DNA from: Rhizophagus clarus
Lineage: Eukaryota; Glomeromycota; Glomeromycetes; Glomerales; Glomeraceae
Length of the DNA stretch: 64,000 bases
NCBI GenBank assembly: GCA_015698045.1
Contig: BLAL01000242.1
Coordinates: 749,001 to 813,000 of the forward strand
Reading direction: 5' to 3'
A program made the translations under genes and the position numbers. A model generated the notes under the pieces. It saw nothing but the letters and a program-made list of their open reading frames with translations. It was not told the DNA's origin and ran no database searches. Positions 1-12,429 of the stretch are shown one piece after another (the first letter of the stretch is position 1; the number at the start of each line of letters is the position of its first letter).

Positions 1-736
1 AAAAGATGATTTCTTTGTTGAAATAAACCTATATTGTTACAAATTGTACTACAAAAAAAAAAAAATAAATAAATTTTTTTTAAAAAAATACATAAATAAA
101 TAAACGATCTATAGAATTTCATGTTTTTTGTAGTTACTCGAAATCATAGAACACATAGAACACGGTTACAATGAATATCAAAATTACATGTAAACTATAA
201 GTCACAAGTTTTATCTTTGTAATATATTTGTTTCGTTTGTGCCTCACACTATATTTTAATAAATAATATATCGATCCTGAATATATGTAGGTATGATAAG
301 AAGGTTGGCAATATTATAATCGAACACATCAGCAGGTTGTTGAAAATGGCCATGATATTTTTACCATCATAGTGGCGTAAAGTTTGACACTGCCATTATT
401 TTTAAGAAAACATAGACCGAACAGCACATAGCAAAAACTTATTGGATGTTTTCTCAAACAAACCAAAGCCTGCTAAGCCATTATATAACTGATAACGTAA
501 CTTATGTGACGTGTCAGCTCCTTAGACGAATAGTACATAGCAAAAAATCATCAGATGCTTAGCCGTCTATTCAAAGCCTTATCATTCAAGGCGCTACTGA
601 CAACGTAAATAACGTGTCAAAATTTAATTCTATATCCCAAGAATCAATAATCTTTTAGGTGAGAATTCTATTATTGAATAACTGAATTTAAACATCCAGT
701 CTCTAAACATAAAGCCTTTATACCGATTTTTATGTG
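1..736. other. AT-rich noncoding flank
   Basis: No reading frame of convincing length or composition is present. The stretch is A/T rich with short homopolymer runs. Its last part is the upstream region of the secreted-protein gene that starts at 835. Confidence 0.6.
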
Positions 737-745
737 TATAAATAG
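737..745 (+). promoter_or_regulatory. TATA box of the secreted-protein gene at 835
   Basis: TATAAATAG lies 98 bp before the start codon. A pyrimidine stretch TTTTCTTTCTACAG follows at about 773-786. The gene on the minus strand at 52526 has TATAAATAC at nearly the same distance (86 bp) and the same pyrimidine motif, which supports a real core promoter. Confidence 0.6.
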
Positions 746-770
746 CCTTAACTCGAAGTTAGAAAAAAAA

Positions 771-834
771 AGTTTTCTTTCTACAGAAAAAAAAAAATAA
801 AAAATAAAAAATAAAAAATCAACAAAAAATCAAA
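771..834 (+). promoter_or_regulatory. 5' leader shared with the gene at 52526
   Basis: The leader holds TTTCTTTCTACAGAAA, then an A-rich stretch ending in ATCAACAAAAAATCAAA directly before ATG. The cysteine-rich secreted gene at 52526 (minus) has TTTCTTTTCTACAGAAA and ends in ATTCAACAAAAAAATCAAA before its ATG. The likeness is in the transcribed leader as well as in the TATA box. Confidence 0.55.
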
Positions 835-1317
835 ATGAAATTTAACTTATTTTTACTCATCTTAACCTCCCTTATTGCTGTTGCTTTGGGTCGACCAGAT
901 GTTGTTACAAGTAAAATTCGATCGGACGCCATCGGTCTTTATTGGACAACACCAGATGGTGTTGAAATTGATTTAGATTCACAAGGAATTAAATGGAGAT
1001 TGGTATATTTAAATGAAAACACTGCTTTAATCTCTCCCTTTGAAATTAGTCCTACTGGCAGTTTCGTCCAATACAATGGTCCTGGAGAACGACTCAATAT
1101 TACAAAGGTTGCTACTAACTCTGAAGACTTCCCCCCAGAACTACAATGGGAAATCAAACTATCTCCAATTCAAATTACTCCACCACGTTTTTACATTTGT
1201 TCCAAATCTGACCTTTCACAATCTGCAACGGCAGTTGAAACCGGAGAGAAGAAAGGGATAGTTATTGCAGATAATAAAGACCCTCATGGACAGCTTTGGA
1301 TACTTGAAGCGTTCTAA
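835..1317 (+). CDS. Small secreted protein of unknown function (160 aa), candidate effector
   Basis: Single-exon gene with a clear N-terminal signal peptide, MKFNLFLLILTSLIAVALG, with likely cleavage near residue 19 before RPDVV. The mature part is about 141 residues, has only one cysteine (in FYICSKSD), one N-glycosylation sequon (NIT, about residue 89) and no further membrane segment. It has no family I recognise. The start is supported by the TATA box 98 bp upstream and by the ATCAAAATGAAATT context shared with the secreted gene at 52526. Arbuscular mycorrhizal fungi use small secreted proteins as symbiotic effectors, but an effector role here is inference only. The frame is intact and its base composition is less A/T rich than the flanks, as expected for a living gene. 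Confidence 0.8.
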   Translation: MKFNLFLLILTSLIAVALGRPDVVTSKIRSDAIGLYWTTPDGVEIDLDSQGIKWRLVYLNENTALISPFEISPTGSFVQYNGPGERLNITKVATNSEDFPPELQWEIKLSPIQITPPRFYICSKSDLSQSATAVETGEKKGIVIADNKDPHGQLWILEAF

Positions 1318-3617
1318 CAACTTCATAATTCTTTAACTTTCATATATAGTTACGTCATTATTGTATTATATTACCATATATTATTAATAACGTCAGGCTT
1401 TATTTATAACATGTGTATGTTGTAGAGCGGGCGTGTAACTGTGCACCGGAAAAAAAAATAAAAACTTTTTTAATTGCCAATGTTTTCATAGTATTTTTCT
1501 CTGATCTCGGGTCAATGAGATTTTGTCACTTGGTTTTTTTTTATCTATATTAACTTGATATTGTATCTTAAAAGTTATTGACAATCATAAATTAAATTTA
1601 TTGAGACAAGGAATTGGAGTTAGCAGATGCGAAGCTGAAAAAAAAAACACTCGATATTGTCAAAAAAAAAGTTTAATAACCTGATTGCAAGAATTCTACG
1701 AGTTTGTGGTAATACCGATATTGCAATTTTCTCCCAACAAAAAATCATCATTCAGATGGTTATTACACTAGCTTCTGATGCATTTATCCATATATTATAT
1801 GATTAAAAGCTTGTTCTTATAATTTGTTACGCTCTGGAAATACTGATTTTCGTCAAATTTGATCAAAGAGAATGAATGAATGGACTAAATATGCTACGTA
1901 TATACTGTACGTTCTCAACTATGTGCTGATTTTTGTTATTTGAAGCAGAAATGTTGCTATATAGCTCTAGGCTAATACGGAATAAAAAAGGTGAATAGAT
2001 TCGTCATACATGGTTCCTTTTATCCATTTTCTAAAAGAAAAACAAACCAATCAACTTTATTGTTTGATACGTAAAATGAGTCTATGATGCAGTATTTCAA
2101 TTATTTCTTCACTGATCCCTTAGGAATGCACTGGTCACAATATTGCCAAGATTTAGTCTTCTGAATTGGCAATATCGCAAAATAATAGAATAAAATCGTA
2201 GTAAAAGTGGTGATGACCAATTAAAATAAATATCAAATGGACATTCCTTTAGATGCAATTATATTGTTTTGTGTAATTACTGCGGATCACATTTTGTCTT
2301 TGATCATATTAACGCAATCTTAGGAAATTCAATATATAATGGGTTATACAGTTTGGTCAATTTACTTTATATACATTAGTTGATGATTATATAAAAGAAA
2401 CCAACGTTTTTATTCATCCAATATTTTTGTATCTTTCTATTTATGTTTTTTCATTTAATTAGGAATTGTCTTTTTTGCAGTTTATGAAACTAAACTAGTA
2501 GTATAGTCCTTCTTCCGTTCAAATAATCATAAAACCTAATTAATAAAATCAAGTTTATACTATTTTTCATAATTAAAATATTTTTTTTTTTTTTGTATGC
2601 ATACATCACTTATCAAATCTCTATCACTTTGTACTTGTATCTCGATTCATTAAATTCATAATCAACCTCATATATTGTTGCATAGAAAATAAATAACTTA
2701 TTTCGCATAAACTTAGCCATTATTAACGTTTTGAATCACTATCGATGGTCACCAAGTACTGGCAATCTTTGACATGTTTGTTAAGAGTGCGTCCATCATC
2801 TATTACTATTCCAGTTCTGAGAAATCATTTCGTTCTTCTCATCATCATCATCATCATCACTACAAAACTTTCTTCGTCACACATACCTTCTAATTTTTGT
2901 TTTATAGTGAAAAGAAACATGATCACTCTAGTAACAAAGTAGTATTAATAGCATATTATTGTACCTTCAGACATATTTTGAATTCCTGATTTTTAAACTT
3001 TCTGCAATAGATGCTTATAAGACTTTTATTTAGAACTTTCCGTTAAAGTGCATCATGATACATTTTAAATCGACATAATATCGACAAACTAATTTGAGAT
3101 TGGGCTTCGTACAAATATTATTACATCACTTCCCACCATCTTTTAACAATAATCCACTTTATGTTGAACATAGAATTAAATTTATAATAATTCTAACAAC
3201 CAATCCTTCTCTTCTTTTTCACTTTCGCCTTCATCTTGTTCTTCATCATAAACATATGAATAGTTTAACAAGACATTTAATTAAATAAATCAATACCTGT
3301 AGTATCAGATTCTTTAATATAAAAAATTTTTTTAATTATGCATGATCGGGATAAAATGTCCACTTGGTCATCAGAATAATTCTGGATTTTTCATAGGTTA
3401 AATTCGAACTTGAAAGAAATCGATCCAATTAAACCAAACATCAACATAACTTTAAATGTTCTTTACTCTTTTAGATGTTGAATATATGTATATTTGTTTT
3501 TGATAAATTTCCAGGTGATTGTAATATTACCCGAGGCGCAGCCGAAAAAGTTATAACCGGTACGATAGTGACGGACGATAAACTAGCAAACGTTCGCCAT
3601 CTTACGGTTTACGATAT
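1318..3617. other. AT-rich noncoding region
   Basis: No convincing gene. Short open frames near 2745 and 3094 are built from low-complexity codons (runs of I, L, H, S and T) and lack introns or a recognisable domain. A possible polyadenylation context (AATAAAAAC) lies near 1456, downstream of the secreted gene. At 3530-3600 there is a more G/C-rich patch of unclear origin just before the kinase relic. Confidence 0.5.
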
Positions 3618-4211
3618 CTTCATGACGGTAATATTTTAATATCAGATAATTATGAAGCATATATTTATTGATTTGGGATTATGTAAACCTGTAAAAGATT
3701 CATTACAGGAGTTGTACCTTATATGGCACCTGAAGTATACTTCAGCAAGAGATATCTATAGTTTCTCAATGATAATGTGGGAATTTACATCAGGAGTTCC
3801 CCCATTTAATGATAGAGCACATGATATTCAACTTATTATAGATATTTGTGAAGGGGAACGTCCTGAAATTATAAAAGTACCCCAAGATGTTACATAGATG
3901 ATTTAATGAAAAAATGTTGGAATTCAGATCCTTTTAAAAGACCGACTATAATAGATCTTGAATATATTATATCTCAATGGCTTAAATGTGTTAATAAATA
4001 TTATGATGAACTCAATGAAGGGGATAGTGATATAGAATTTAAACATAATATTGAGACATCCCAATTTAAAGATGATATAGATGAATTTGTTAATGCTAAT
4101 AAAACATTATCAACATTATCACAAGAACAAACTGATACTTCTATTATACAACAATCTCATTCACAAGCATGTTATACAAGTCGTCTACTTAACGAAATGT
4201 TCGGATTGTAA
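3618..4211 (+). pseudogene. Tyrosine-kinase-like (TKL) protein kinase C-lobe relic
   Basis: The remains of a kinase catalytic domain, from the catalytic loop onward. Visible pieces in order are DGNILISDN (catalytic-loop side), DLGLCKPV (the DFG position, here DLG), a damaged GVVPYMAPEV activation-segment end, DIYSFSMIMWEFTSGVPPF (helix F) and LMKKCWNSDPFKRPTI near the C-terminal helices, then an acidic tail ending SRLLNEMFGL. At least three lesions are visible: a one-base shift near 3665, a small deletion with a shift after the APE motif near 3730, and a shift after VPQD near 3890. No N-lobe (glycine loop, VAIK lysine) was found upstream. The CWNSDPFKRPTI wording is typical of the large kinase families of Rhizophagus. 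Non-functional. Confidence 0.85.
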
Positions 4212-4525
4212 AATTGATGATTAAATATATAGTTACAAACTACAAATTCATTCAATTATAATTCTGGTTAATTAGCTACTAAAATCGATTGATATGTGAT
4301 GATTATTAAAAAAATTTTTTATTAAAAGAATGCAATATTAAAAAAGTAGTAAAAGCTGTAGATTTAAATTTGATTTGCTAAAATATCAAACGGTAATAAT
4401 AAAATTGCATATTAGTTAAACATTTCATATAATTTTAATGTAAAACAAAATTTTATGAATTGTACAATAAGAACGCAAATGATTTCCAAATTTGCAATAT
4501 TGCGGCTTTTGGAATGCGGTTAGTG

Positions 4526-4620
4526 TATGGCGTACCGTAGAAGTCAAAAGGTTGTTGTAAAAACAACAAGTTAGTTGTTGTAAATTAATAAGTTACTTGT
4601 TGATTTACAACAACTAACTA
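4526..4620 (+). repeat. MITE-family fragment with internal palindromes
   Basis: Starts at GGCGTACCGTAGAAGTC and contains repeated ACAAGTTAGTTGTTG / TTACTTGTTG palindromic units. The same end occurs inverted at about 28803-28912, and the other part of the family is at 11968-12143. This copy is only one end of the element. Confidence 0.6.
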
Positions 4621-5014
4621 GCCAGTACTTTTTCTCCAGTACCCACGGGAATTGTAATACTGACAAAACGTCACAACGTGGGAGCATTGAGAAGACAAGA
4701 CAATATCTTGCTTCAGTTATTTTAGCAACAAACCGTGTATGCAAATGACGAGTCATAACAATATGGAACATTATGCTAGTTATATATTTATTAAGTGTAA
4801 TGTAATTAATGCTATTTTAACTAATTTGGAAATTTCGACATAATAATAATAATATTATTAATAATAAAAAGCATTTTATTTGATATATGTGAATTTTTTT
4901 AAATGATAAATAATAAATGAAGTTAAAAGAGTAAGGAGGTATTATTTTTTAAAGTGTGATAAAGATGTTAATCAATTATACTGTACATTCATGGTTATGG
5001 AAGAGGATGATTAA
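4621..5014. other. Noncoding; presumed 3' side of the Helitron remnant
   Basis: A/T-rich sequence between the MITE fragment and the end of the Helitron helicase frame. I could not identify a Helitron terminal CTRR with a preceding hairpin, so the 3' boundary is undefined. Confidence 0.35.
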
Positions 5015-8000
5015 TCACGAAAATAGGTGAGGATTAGCATTGGAAATGGTGGTCAACCTTTGATATTCCATAACAACATCCTGATCAACCATGAAAGCCG
5101 ATCTATCAAGGTGAGATATTTCAATATTATTCCAGGAAGAACACCTGCTAAGTGCAACATATGCCTGACCAGGCGAGAAAATGTTTCCATCCAATGCTAA
5201 ACATACCCTAGGCAAGGTCAAACCTTGAGTTTTATGTACGGTAAGTGCAAAACAGTTCTGTAAGGGAAATTGTGTACGACTGCAATTAGTGCCATTGATA
5301 TTAAAATAATGAGTTTGCCTATAAATGTTAATGTCAATTATGGAACCTCTGACAGAAAAGGCAATTCTAGCATACCCTTCTGTTGGATTTACATTGGTAA
5401 CCACACCAATCGTACCATTGCAAATACCATGAGAAATAAGAGAATTGTTAAGGTACATAACACGAGCACCTGGTTGGAGACGAACAGAGAGGGGAAGGTT
5501 TGTCTTAGGTTTAAACATGTTATTTGAAGATGAAGGATCCCACTGTGTAGAATTTACAAAATCTGTGGCTTGTGAAATTAAAAATTTATTTTCACTAACA
5601 GGAAGAAGATTGCATATCATTCTATTGATCTGCTGAGCATTCTCCCTAAAGCCTACAATATGTGTGGTGTTAAGTAAAACATCTGGTAAGGTGTGAACCA
5701 AAAATTCTGAGTGACGATTCTGCAATTTCATCCAAGTTTCTGGTGTAATGTTGCTCAAGCGAATTTCTTCCAATATAGAATATAATTCTGGATCATTGTG
5801 TTGACGGTGAGGAGTTGTTAAAAATAATGGATAAAATAAAGGCCAGACTGCAGCACGAAATACTAAATGTCCATTGATAGGAGGGAGTTGTGCCAGATCG
5901 CCCACAGCAATTACATTCAATCCACCAAAAGGGAGTGCATTATTATGCAAATTTGCAAACATATTTGAGATAAAGTCCAACAATTCTGCAGAGACCATAG
6001 ATATCTCTTCAATAATGAGGGTAGTTATTTTTTTTAAAGATGATCTTAATTCATTATCTACATAAGCACGGGTAAGAAAACTTCCATTTGTAGATATTAT
6101 ATGTAAGGCTGAATGGATAGTCATACTACCTACATTCTGTGCTGCCACCCAGTAGGTGCTAGGAGAAGAAAAGGTTGAGATTTCTGGGTAAGAATATTTG
6201 TTATCATGTTTATAATGTACGATTTGCCAGTTCCAGCTGAGCCAGTTATAAAAAAGTAAGGCCATTTAACACCATCATTTTTGCCTAAATACATATTAAT
6301 AGTTGAAAGAACATGATACTGATCTTGAGGAAGTTCAAGCATAGCTGTTTCTGGATAAATGCGGGTAGAAGTTTCAGGTCATCCATCTGGGTTTGTATGA
6401 TATGTTTAAGATCAGTTGAAAGATGAATACTTAATGACTCCAATAACCTGCTTAACATTTCAACAAAACAATTATTTAGACGAGATAGACGTGACTGATG
6501 TGTATTCATTGTTTGGTTATGTAAGTTGGCTAAGAAATCTGGAAAATATTGCAAAAACTTTTCACGATAAGTTGCATCTGGTGTTGATTTGAAATCAGAT
6601 TCATCTCTTGCTGGAATAGTCAGTAGCAACTGTTGGTAAAAGTACAATTCACCATCTTCAATTTTAAGAAAACGATGCCTGGTTATTATTTCTTTTGATC
6701 GTTTTACGACATAATTATTCAAGTCATCATGGTATACCTGACGAGATGTTGCAGGTAGGGAAGGTGTTATGGAGTATTTTTCAAAATATTGAAAATAAGT
6801 AAGGTTATCAAATTCAGGAAGATGGGGTCGAGCCATGTATTTCATAATGGTGTTATCATAGTAAGGGTTATCATCATCATAATCAATCATGTAGACAGGA
6901 AGTATAGTACGGGTTCTTGTAGTAGGTGGATCAGTTGTGAGAAACTTGACAGTGGCAGAAAAATTACATATTTCATGGCCCAAAAGCAAAAACATAAGCT
7001 CCATTGAGCTAAGACGTCGTGCGATTATATGTTCCCTTAAGAGATTGTTTTCATAGATGTTAAAAATGTGAGATGGTTCTCTTTTGGTAATGTATTTTGT
7101 CATGTAACGGGCGAATCCTTTATCTGTTATATACTGGACATTTATATGTGCATCCCAAAGTAATAGTATTGCGGGATGGTATGGAACAACCCAGGAATCT
7201 GCTTCAGTAAGACATTTGTAAACATAACGAGACTCGTTTATGACATAATGAGTGGTTTGGCTATAAGGACGTGGAAATCCTTTTTTGCACATATATCCTG
7301 GGAGTGCTGGCCCTTGACACTTTGAATTGCAAGTATGAATCTGATTTGCTAACACAGCAGCATATTGTTCAGGTTCATAAAGAGGATCAGGTATAGTTGA
7401 GCGAATGACATCATTTTCGATCATGTGTTCAATGGTGTTTGTCGTCCAGTAACAACTGTGTGTATGCGCAGCACCTCAGTTCTGAAACTCAACTCTGTCA
7501 AAGAAATTAGTAATTTTTCCAAATCCGTAAGACCAGGTTTCTTGTAAAGCTCCTTCTTTAATGACTGGAATTTATGTACAAAGTAGTTTGCGCAATAAAA
7601 AGGTCTATTTGTTAGCAATGTATCCCCATTATCACTATTAGCAAGGATATCATGAAGGTGGGTCCAACGACTCTCAGCCATGCTCAGTGTGATAAATAAG
7701 TTAGGTAATTCAAGTTTATTTAACATCGCGTTGAGGTGAAGTTGTTTATAATGAAAATAGGTATCACCTGTGCGTATAAAGGTTGGGATTGGAATTATTT
7801 TCCTTTCATCTATTATGTTATACGAGGAATAAGTACTTTGACAAAGTAGATCTCTGGCAGTTGGAATGGATGTGTTATTGTTAGCACTGACATTTAGGTG
7901 AGATTGTAGTAGTAAATGTTGAGTGTTCTGATGATGTCGTAATTTTTCTAGTTGCAGGTATGACCATGAGGGCCAATGATGGTGTAATCTCCATCACGCA

Positions 8001-9115
8001 TCAATGTTTGTCAGATGGGATTTAATATATTGTCCGTAAGTTACATCCCGAGTCTCATCATTAGGATTCGATAAGTTCAACACATCACGATAGTGTCCTC
8101 TCCCATCAGGAAATATGTCAGGAAAGAGTAAAGGTTCGAGGTTTGGATCATTGGTTGATATGGGTAATCGTAAAGTTTCACTCTCTTGAACGAAACCTGC
8201 TATCAACCTACTGTAATGAAAATCTTCGTCATGGACTTCATTGGGGAAGTCATAATTCGGGACCACTATATCATGAGTGTTTACGGGGGGAGCGCTTGTG
8301 TCCGTCTGAAGATGCCTTGCAATAGGGAAAGGATCATTTAACATCTGAGCCTCCCCATTTGATAATATATTTGTAAATGAGCGTAGGTACGGGTTATTCT
8401 GTGACAACTAAGCAGCTGCTCGACGCAGAGGTTCATCATATGGTGAGTATTCGTTTTGGTTAACATCATCGGGAGTCTCATTAGATTCCAAAAATGCTCC
8501 CAGTGCTCCGGAGTATAGTGCATGAGCCCTGATGTTTTGCGAATAATTCATTGTACCAGTTAGAGCCCTGTATTCCAAATAAGGGTTGCTATTTGGTGTT
8601 CTTCCCAGAGAACAGTGAAGAAAAACAGGTGACAGGTATCTTCTTTTGTGTTGAGGAACGGAAAGTATTTCTTGCGGCAAAGGAGAGAGGTGGGGAAATG
8701 GGAGCCTCGTAGAAGGTCTCTTACATGATTCACATGTAGGAACTCTTAGTTCAGGAATGCGGTTGATGTTTGGGTTGAATGACAAAGAAATGCCTGGCAC
8801 ATGTTGCTGTAGAGGGTAAGTAAACGAGGAGTCATATAATTTCCAATGGGCTTTTTTAGGATATAAAAGCCTTCCGCAATATACGCAAGGCATTCGAGGC
8901 CATTGAGACAGAATATTATTCTGGAATCTGGCATATAACCTCTGCAATTTAGATGAAGGTCTCCAATAGGATGGAAGAGATAGGTGGTTTAGATCTGAAA
9001 CTGGTAATGTTGTTGACGCAGAATCTAAATCATCGACAGGTGACGTTATTGTTAGATCCACCAAGGTTTTGTAGTCATTTTCGAAAGTGTATACGTTATG
9101 AATTTGATGGGTCAT
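5015..9115 (-). pseudogene. Helitron RepHel (rolling-circle replication initiator fused to a PIF1-like helicase), decayed
   Basis: Reads on the minus strand from 9115 to 5015. The N-terminal part has two CxxC pairs (CVYCGRLLY, CESCKRP), then LSPVFLHCSLGR and ALYSGALGAFLE. The Helitron-like N domain follows (WPSWSYLQLEKLRHHQN). Next comes the HUH nuclease motif, read as VEFQN-stop-GAAHTH around 7458-7490, and the region of the catalytic tyrosine (ARYMTKYITK). The helicase has Walker A GSAGTGKS (about 6220), Walker B IIEEISMV, GDLAQLPPI, LTVHKTQG and YVALSRC. In-frame stops lie at 8408-8410 (Trp or Gln position), 7991-7993 and 7476-7478 (both probably CGA to TGA). Frameshifts lie near 7560, 6340 and 6140. 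The first 1.5 kb is otherwise one open frame, so decay is moderate. Inactive as it stands. Confidence 0.9.
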
Positions 9116-9502
9116 TTATAATTTTATTTGGTAAAAAAAAAAAGCTCTTTTTTTTTTCATCTTTCTGAGGAGAAATTAGATGTATTTATAAATAAAAAAA
9201 AAAATAGCAAGAAAACCGAAAAAGAAAAAAAATATACGGTTAAACGTATGGACTGAACGATATTTTATTTATTTATTTGTCTATTTATGTATAGATAGAC
9301 ATTCATTGAATTCATTAGTTGAATTCATTAAATACTTTTATTTAATAAATTAAATAAAAAAGTTTTACGTCATATTTTTATTTACAAAATAAAAAATTTA
9401 TTTCAAAAACAAAAAAAAAAATGACATTTCATAAAAATTTCATTACATTAATAAAGAAATTCATTTTAAAAAATAAAAATAAAGAAAAAAATAAATCTAA
9501 AT

Positions 9503-10480
9503 CTACTCTTCCGAAGCTTCTTGCTGAGGTTCGTCAATGGCACCAGCAATCATAGTAGGGACTGGATTGGAGGACAAGTATGACGCGAGTGACGATGATC
9601 TCAATCTCATCTGAGATGAACTTCCTCGTTCTCTTCTAGACGTTCTTGGCGAAGCACCTCACATGGGACATTGGGTTCTGGTATTTGTTCTCGAATTTAA
9701 CCACGGGACGTTTGATGACTGTTGTGGGTTGGCAGCAGGGTTACGGTTAGTAGAAATCAAAGAAATATCATCCAACGTTAGTATATGCTTTCCGGGAGAT
9801 GTCTCATTACCAGTAGTTTCGTCTAACACCGGCCCCTGATAGGTTAACGTGCCCACCAATAAAGCAGTGGATGATCGCATGCTTTGATTTATAGCATTTG
9901 TTTTATTCGCGAGATATCTGAGGTTCGCGTTATGCCTGACTTCAACCCAGAATTCTCCCGGTTCCCGATCACCTAAGTTTTCCTCGACATAGAAATCGAT
10001 GATGGATTGGCTATCAACATTCCTGACTGTCTTGGTGGTTAGTCCCAGAATCATTACATTTAAACCGATCGCGGGCATATCATCGAACCCCATATTATCA
10101 ATTATCTTAATGGATGTTGCATTAACCTTTGATATTTTTTATTTATTATTTAATTTAAATAAATTTTTATAAAATTTAAAAAACTTTAGTTTGGAATAGT
10201 AAAGTAAAGAACAAGTAGAAAAAATATATACACTATACCAACTGGCACAAGCGACGAATTTTCCTTTTAAGAAAACAACTTGGCCATTACTAAAATCTTC
10301 AATCTGACACAGAATATTTTGATCTACCGGAATAAAGGCTTTAACTCTTAAATACACAATTTTTATAGGGTCGTTATCATCCAATCTCGCAACTGCCGTA
10401 ATTTCCTTCACTGTAAATTCCTGAGTAAGCCGTTCAGTGAAATCATGAAGATAACAAATCGTGGAGATTTTTGCAGGCAT
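9503..10480 (-). CDS. Helitron-companion protein, possibly OB-fold/single-strand-binding; probably nonsense-truncated
   Basis: A two-exon gene just upstream of RepHel on the same strand. Exon 1 runs 10480-10232 (83 codons, starts MPAKISTICYLHDF). The intron has donor GTATAT and acceptor CAAAG. Exon 2 runs 10126-9659 and ends at TGA, giving 238 aa. Immediately after that TGA the same frame stays open for 51 more codons to TAG at 9503. That tail is rich in Ser and Arg, which suggests the TGA arose by a point change and the ancestral protein was about 290 aa. Segments such as QVVFLKGKFVACASWYS and MPAIGLNVMILGLTTKTV look like beta-strand-rich OB-fold sequence, and some Helitrons carry RPA-like genes. 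The OB assignment is inference from pattern, without a catalytic or metal motif. Confidence 0.6.
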
Positions 10481-11967
10481 GTTGTGGTTTGGGTTAAGAG
10501 AGATTTTTTTTTTCGGTAAATATACACATGGGATATATATATATATTTTTAAATTAAAATTTCCCCACCAGCCGATTTAACAATTTTTTGATCTGCAAAA
10601 TTTTTTCAAATATTAAAATATTAAAAAAAAAAAAAAAAAAAAAAAGCTAGAGACTCATTATTAACATAGTTTTTTTTTTTTTTTTTTTTTGAAACTTTTT
10701 TTAATTTTTTAAATTAAAAAAAATATTCTTTTATTCTTTCATTCTACATCATCAAATAATAAAAAAAATTTTTTTCATAATTCCATATTTTTACATGTAT
10801 ATCATTTTTTTTTCCATAATTGCGTATTTGTTGTGTATTACATGAAAAAAATAAATGAAAAAAATAATTTATCATCCTTAGATTACGTCATATGATGAAT
10901 AAAGACAAGATATTGTAGTAAATCCAGTAGTAAATCTGGTCTAAGGATGACATCATTAAGCCTTAATATTTCCTAAAACGATAATAAACAATTTGCCCAT
11001 CGATCAACTTTTTTTTTTTTCAGATATAGTTTAATTCACCAATACATTTTTTTTCTTCAACACGTATTTGATGAGAAAAACTATTTTTTTTTTTCAGTTT
11101 CACAATTTATTTTTTTTTTTTATTTATTTTTTTAACATCATTACATAAAAATATAGGAGTAAATTCAATATTGCTTAACAGAGTAATAAACAATTGCCTG
11201 TCGATTACCTTTCTGGATTTAATTTAAATTATTTAAAAACTACTTTTTTTTTTTTCAACATGTAATAAATTCATTGGTGAAAAAAATTTTTTTTTTTTAC
11301 AGTTTGACAATCTATTTTTTTTTGTTTATTATTTTATCTAAACGTACGAGTAGATGAATGAATGAAAATCATTGTGACAATAAAACTATTGCGATCTAAG
11401 GAGGTCATTAAGCCTCAATATTCCCTAAGATGGTAATAAACAATTACTTATTTATTATCTTTTTATGGATTTAATTTAATTTAATTTAAATTTAATTTAC
11501 TTTTTTTTCACCACGTGATTTTTTTTAAACACAAAAAAAAAAAAAAAATTTTTTTTTTCTCACATTTTATTTACATTACAAAAAAAAAATATATAAATAA
11601 TTTATTTTATAAATAAGACACGAATTCGTAAGGTGGGAGGGCGGGGCGCTACTCTGCCGAATAATCCAATAATCAACAGATTAATGAATAATGATTAATG
11701 ATTAATGATTAATGGATTAATGGATTAATGATTAATTAAATTTTCACCCAAAGTATTTCCTTAAACGTACAGTAGATCGTGACCAAAAAAGAGTATTTGT
11801 TGCAAGTATTTTGAAAATCTTTGGATAGGAACTTCACGGAGTACATACATATAAAATATAAAGTAAAAAATAAAAAATAGAATAACTATTACTTAAATAG
11901 CAATTGCGTTACAGAGTACAAATAAGATGGAATAGGCAAAATATAGGACTTGTTTTCTATACTACGA
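10481..11967. other. AT-rich noncoding with long A and T runs
   Basis: Contains poly-A and poly-T runs (about 10621-10700 and 11080-11580), and loosely repeated segments of the form 'taataaacaattgcc ... gatc' near 10980, 11180 and 11420. No coding frame. The 5' end of the Helitron should lie in the right part of 10.5-11.6 kb but I could not place it. Confidence 0.5.
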
Positions 11968-12143
11968 TAACTTGTTGTATTGATCAACATGACGAGGTAA
12001 CAAGTAACTTGTTGCTTTTTATGTCGATCACATTTTGGTTTCCATTTATGGAAAATGATCCATATATATAGCAGATTACCGATTAACTGGGTTATTTGAT
12101 TATATCACTTCACTCCCGTTATAAGATAAAATAGAATAGAATA
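11968..12143 (+). repeat. MITE-family fragment, inverted copy of 28633-28802
   Basis: From TTGTTGTATTGATCAACATG to GATAAAATAGAATAGAATA. It matches the reverse complement of 28633-28802 over about 170 bp with few differences. Both contain GTTACTTGTTGC palindromic units and a TATATATA stretch. Confidence 0.75.
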
Positions 12144-12429
12144 TTTGATGCTAGAAAATGAATGGGGTTTTGACATTTTTAGCTTTGTTGTTATAAAAAA
12201 AAATGATTAAACAACTCAAAAACAATGCTTAAATTGTTTTTTATTAAACGATTTAGAAAAAAACGGTTTTTATACTAAATGACAGAAAAATAGTCAAAAT
12301 CATTTTTTTTTATTATACGTCTAATAAAAAATTTTTTGTAAAAAAACAATGAATATTACCATATCAGAATTCTCGTGTTAATGGAGAAATGGTAAATGCA
12401 GCTGCATATGTAGATAGTGTTTTATTCAT

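Noticed and set aside
3094..3288. 64-codon His/Leu-rich frame
   Set aside because: Low-complexity A/T-rich composition and no splice-compatible neighbours.
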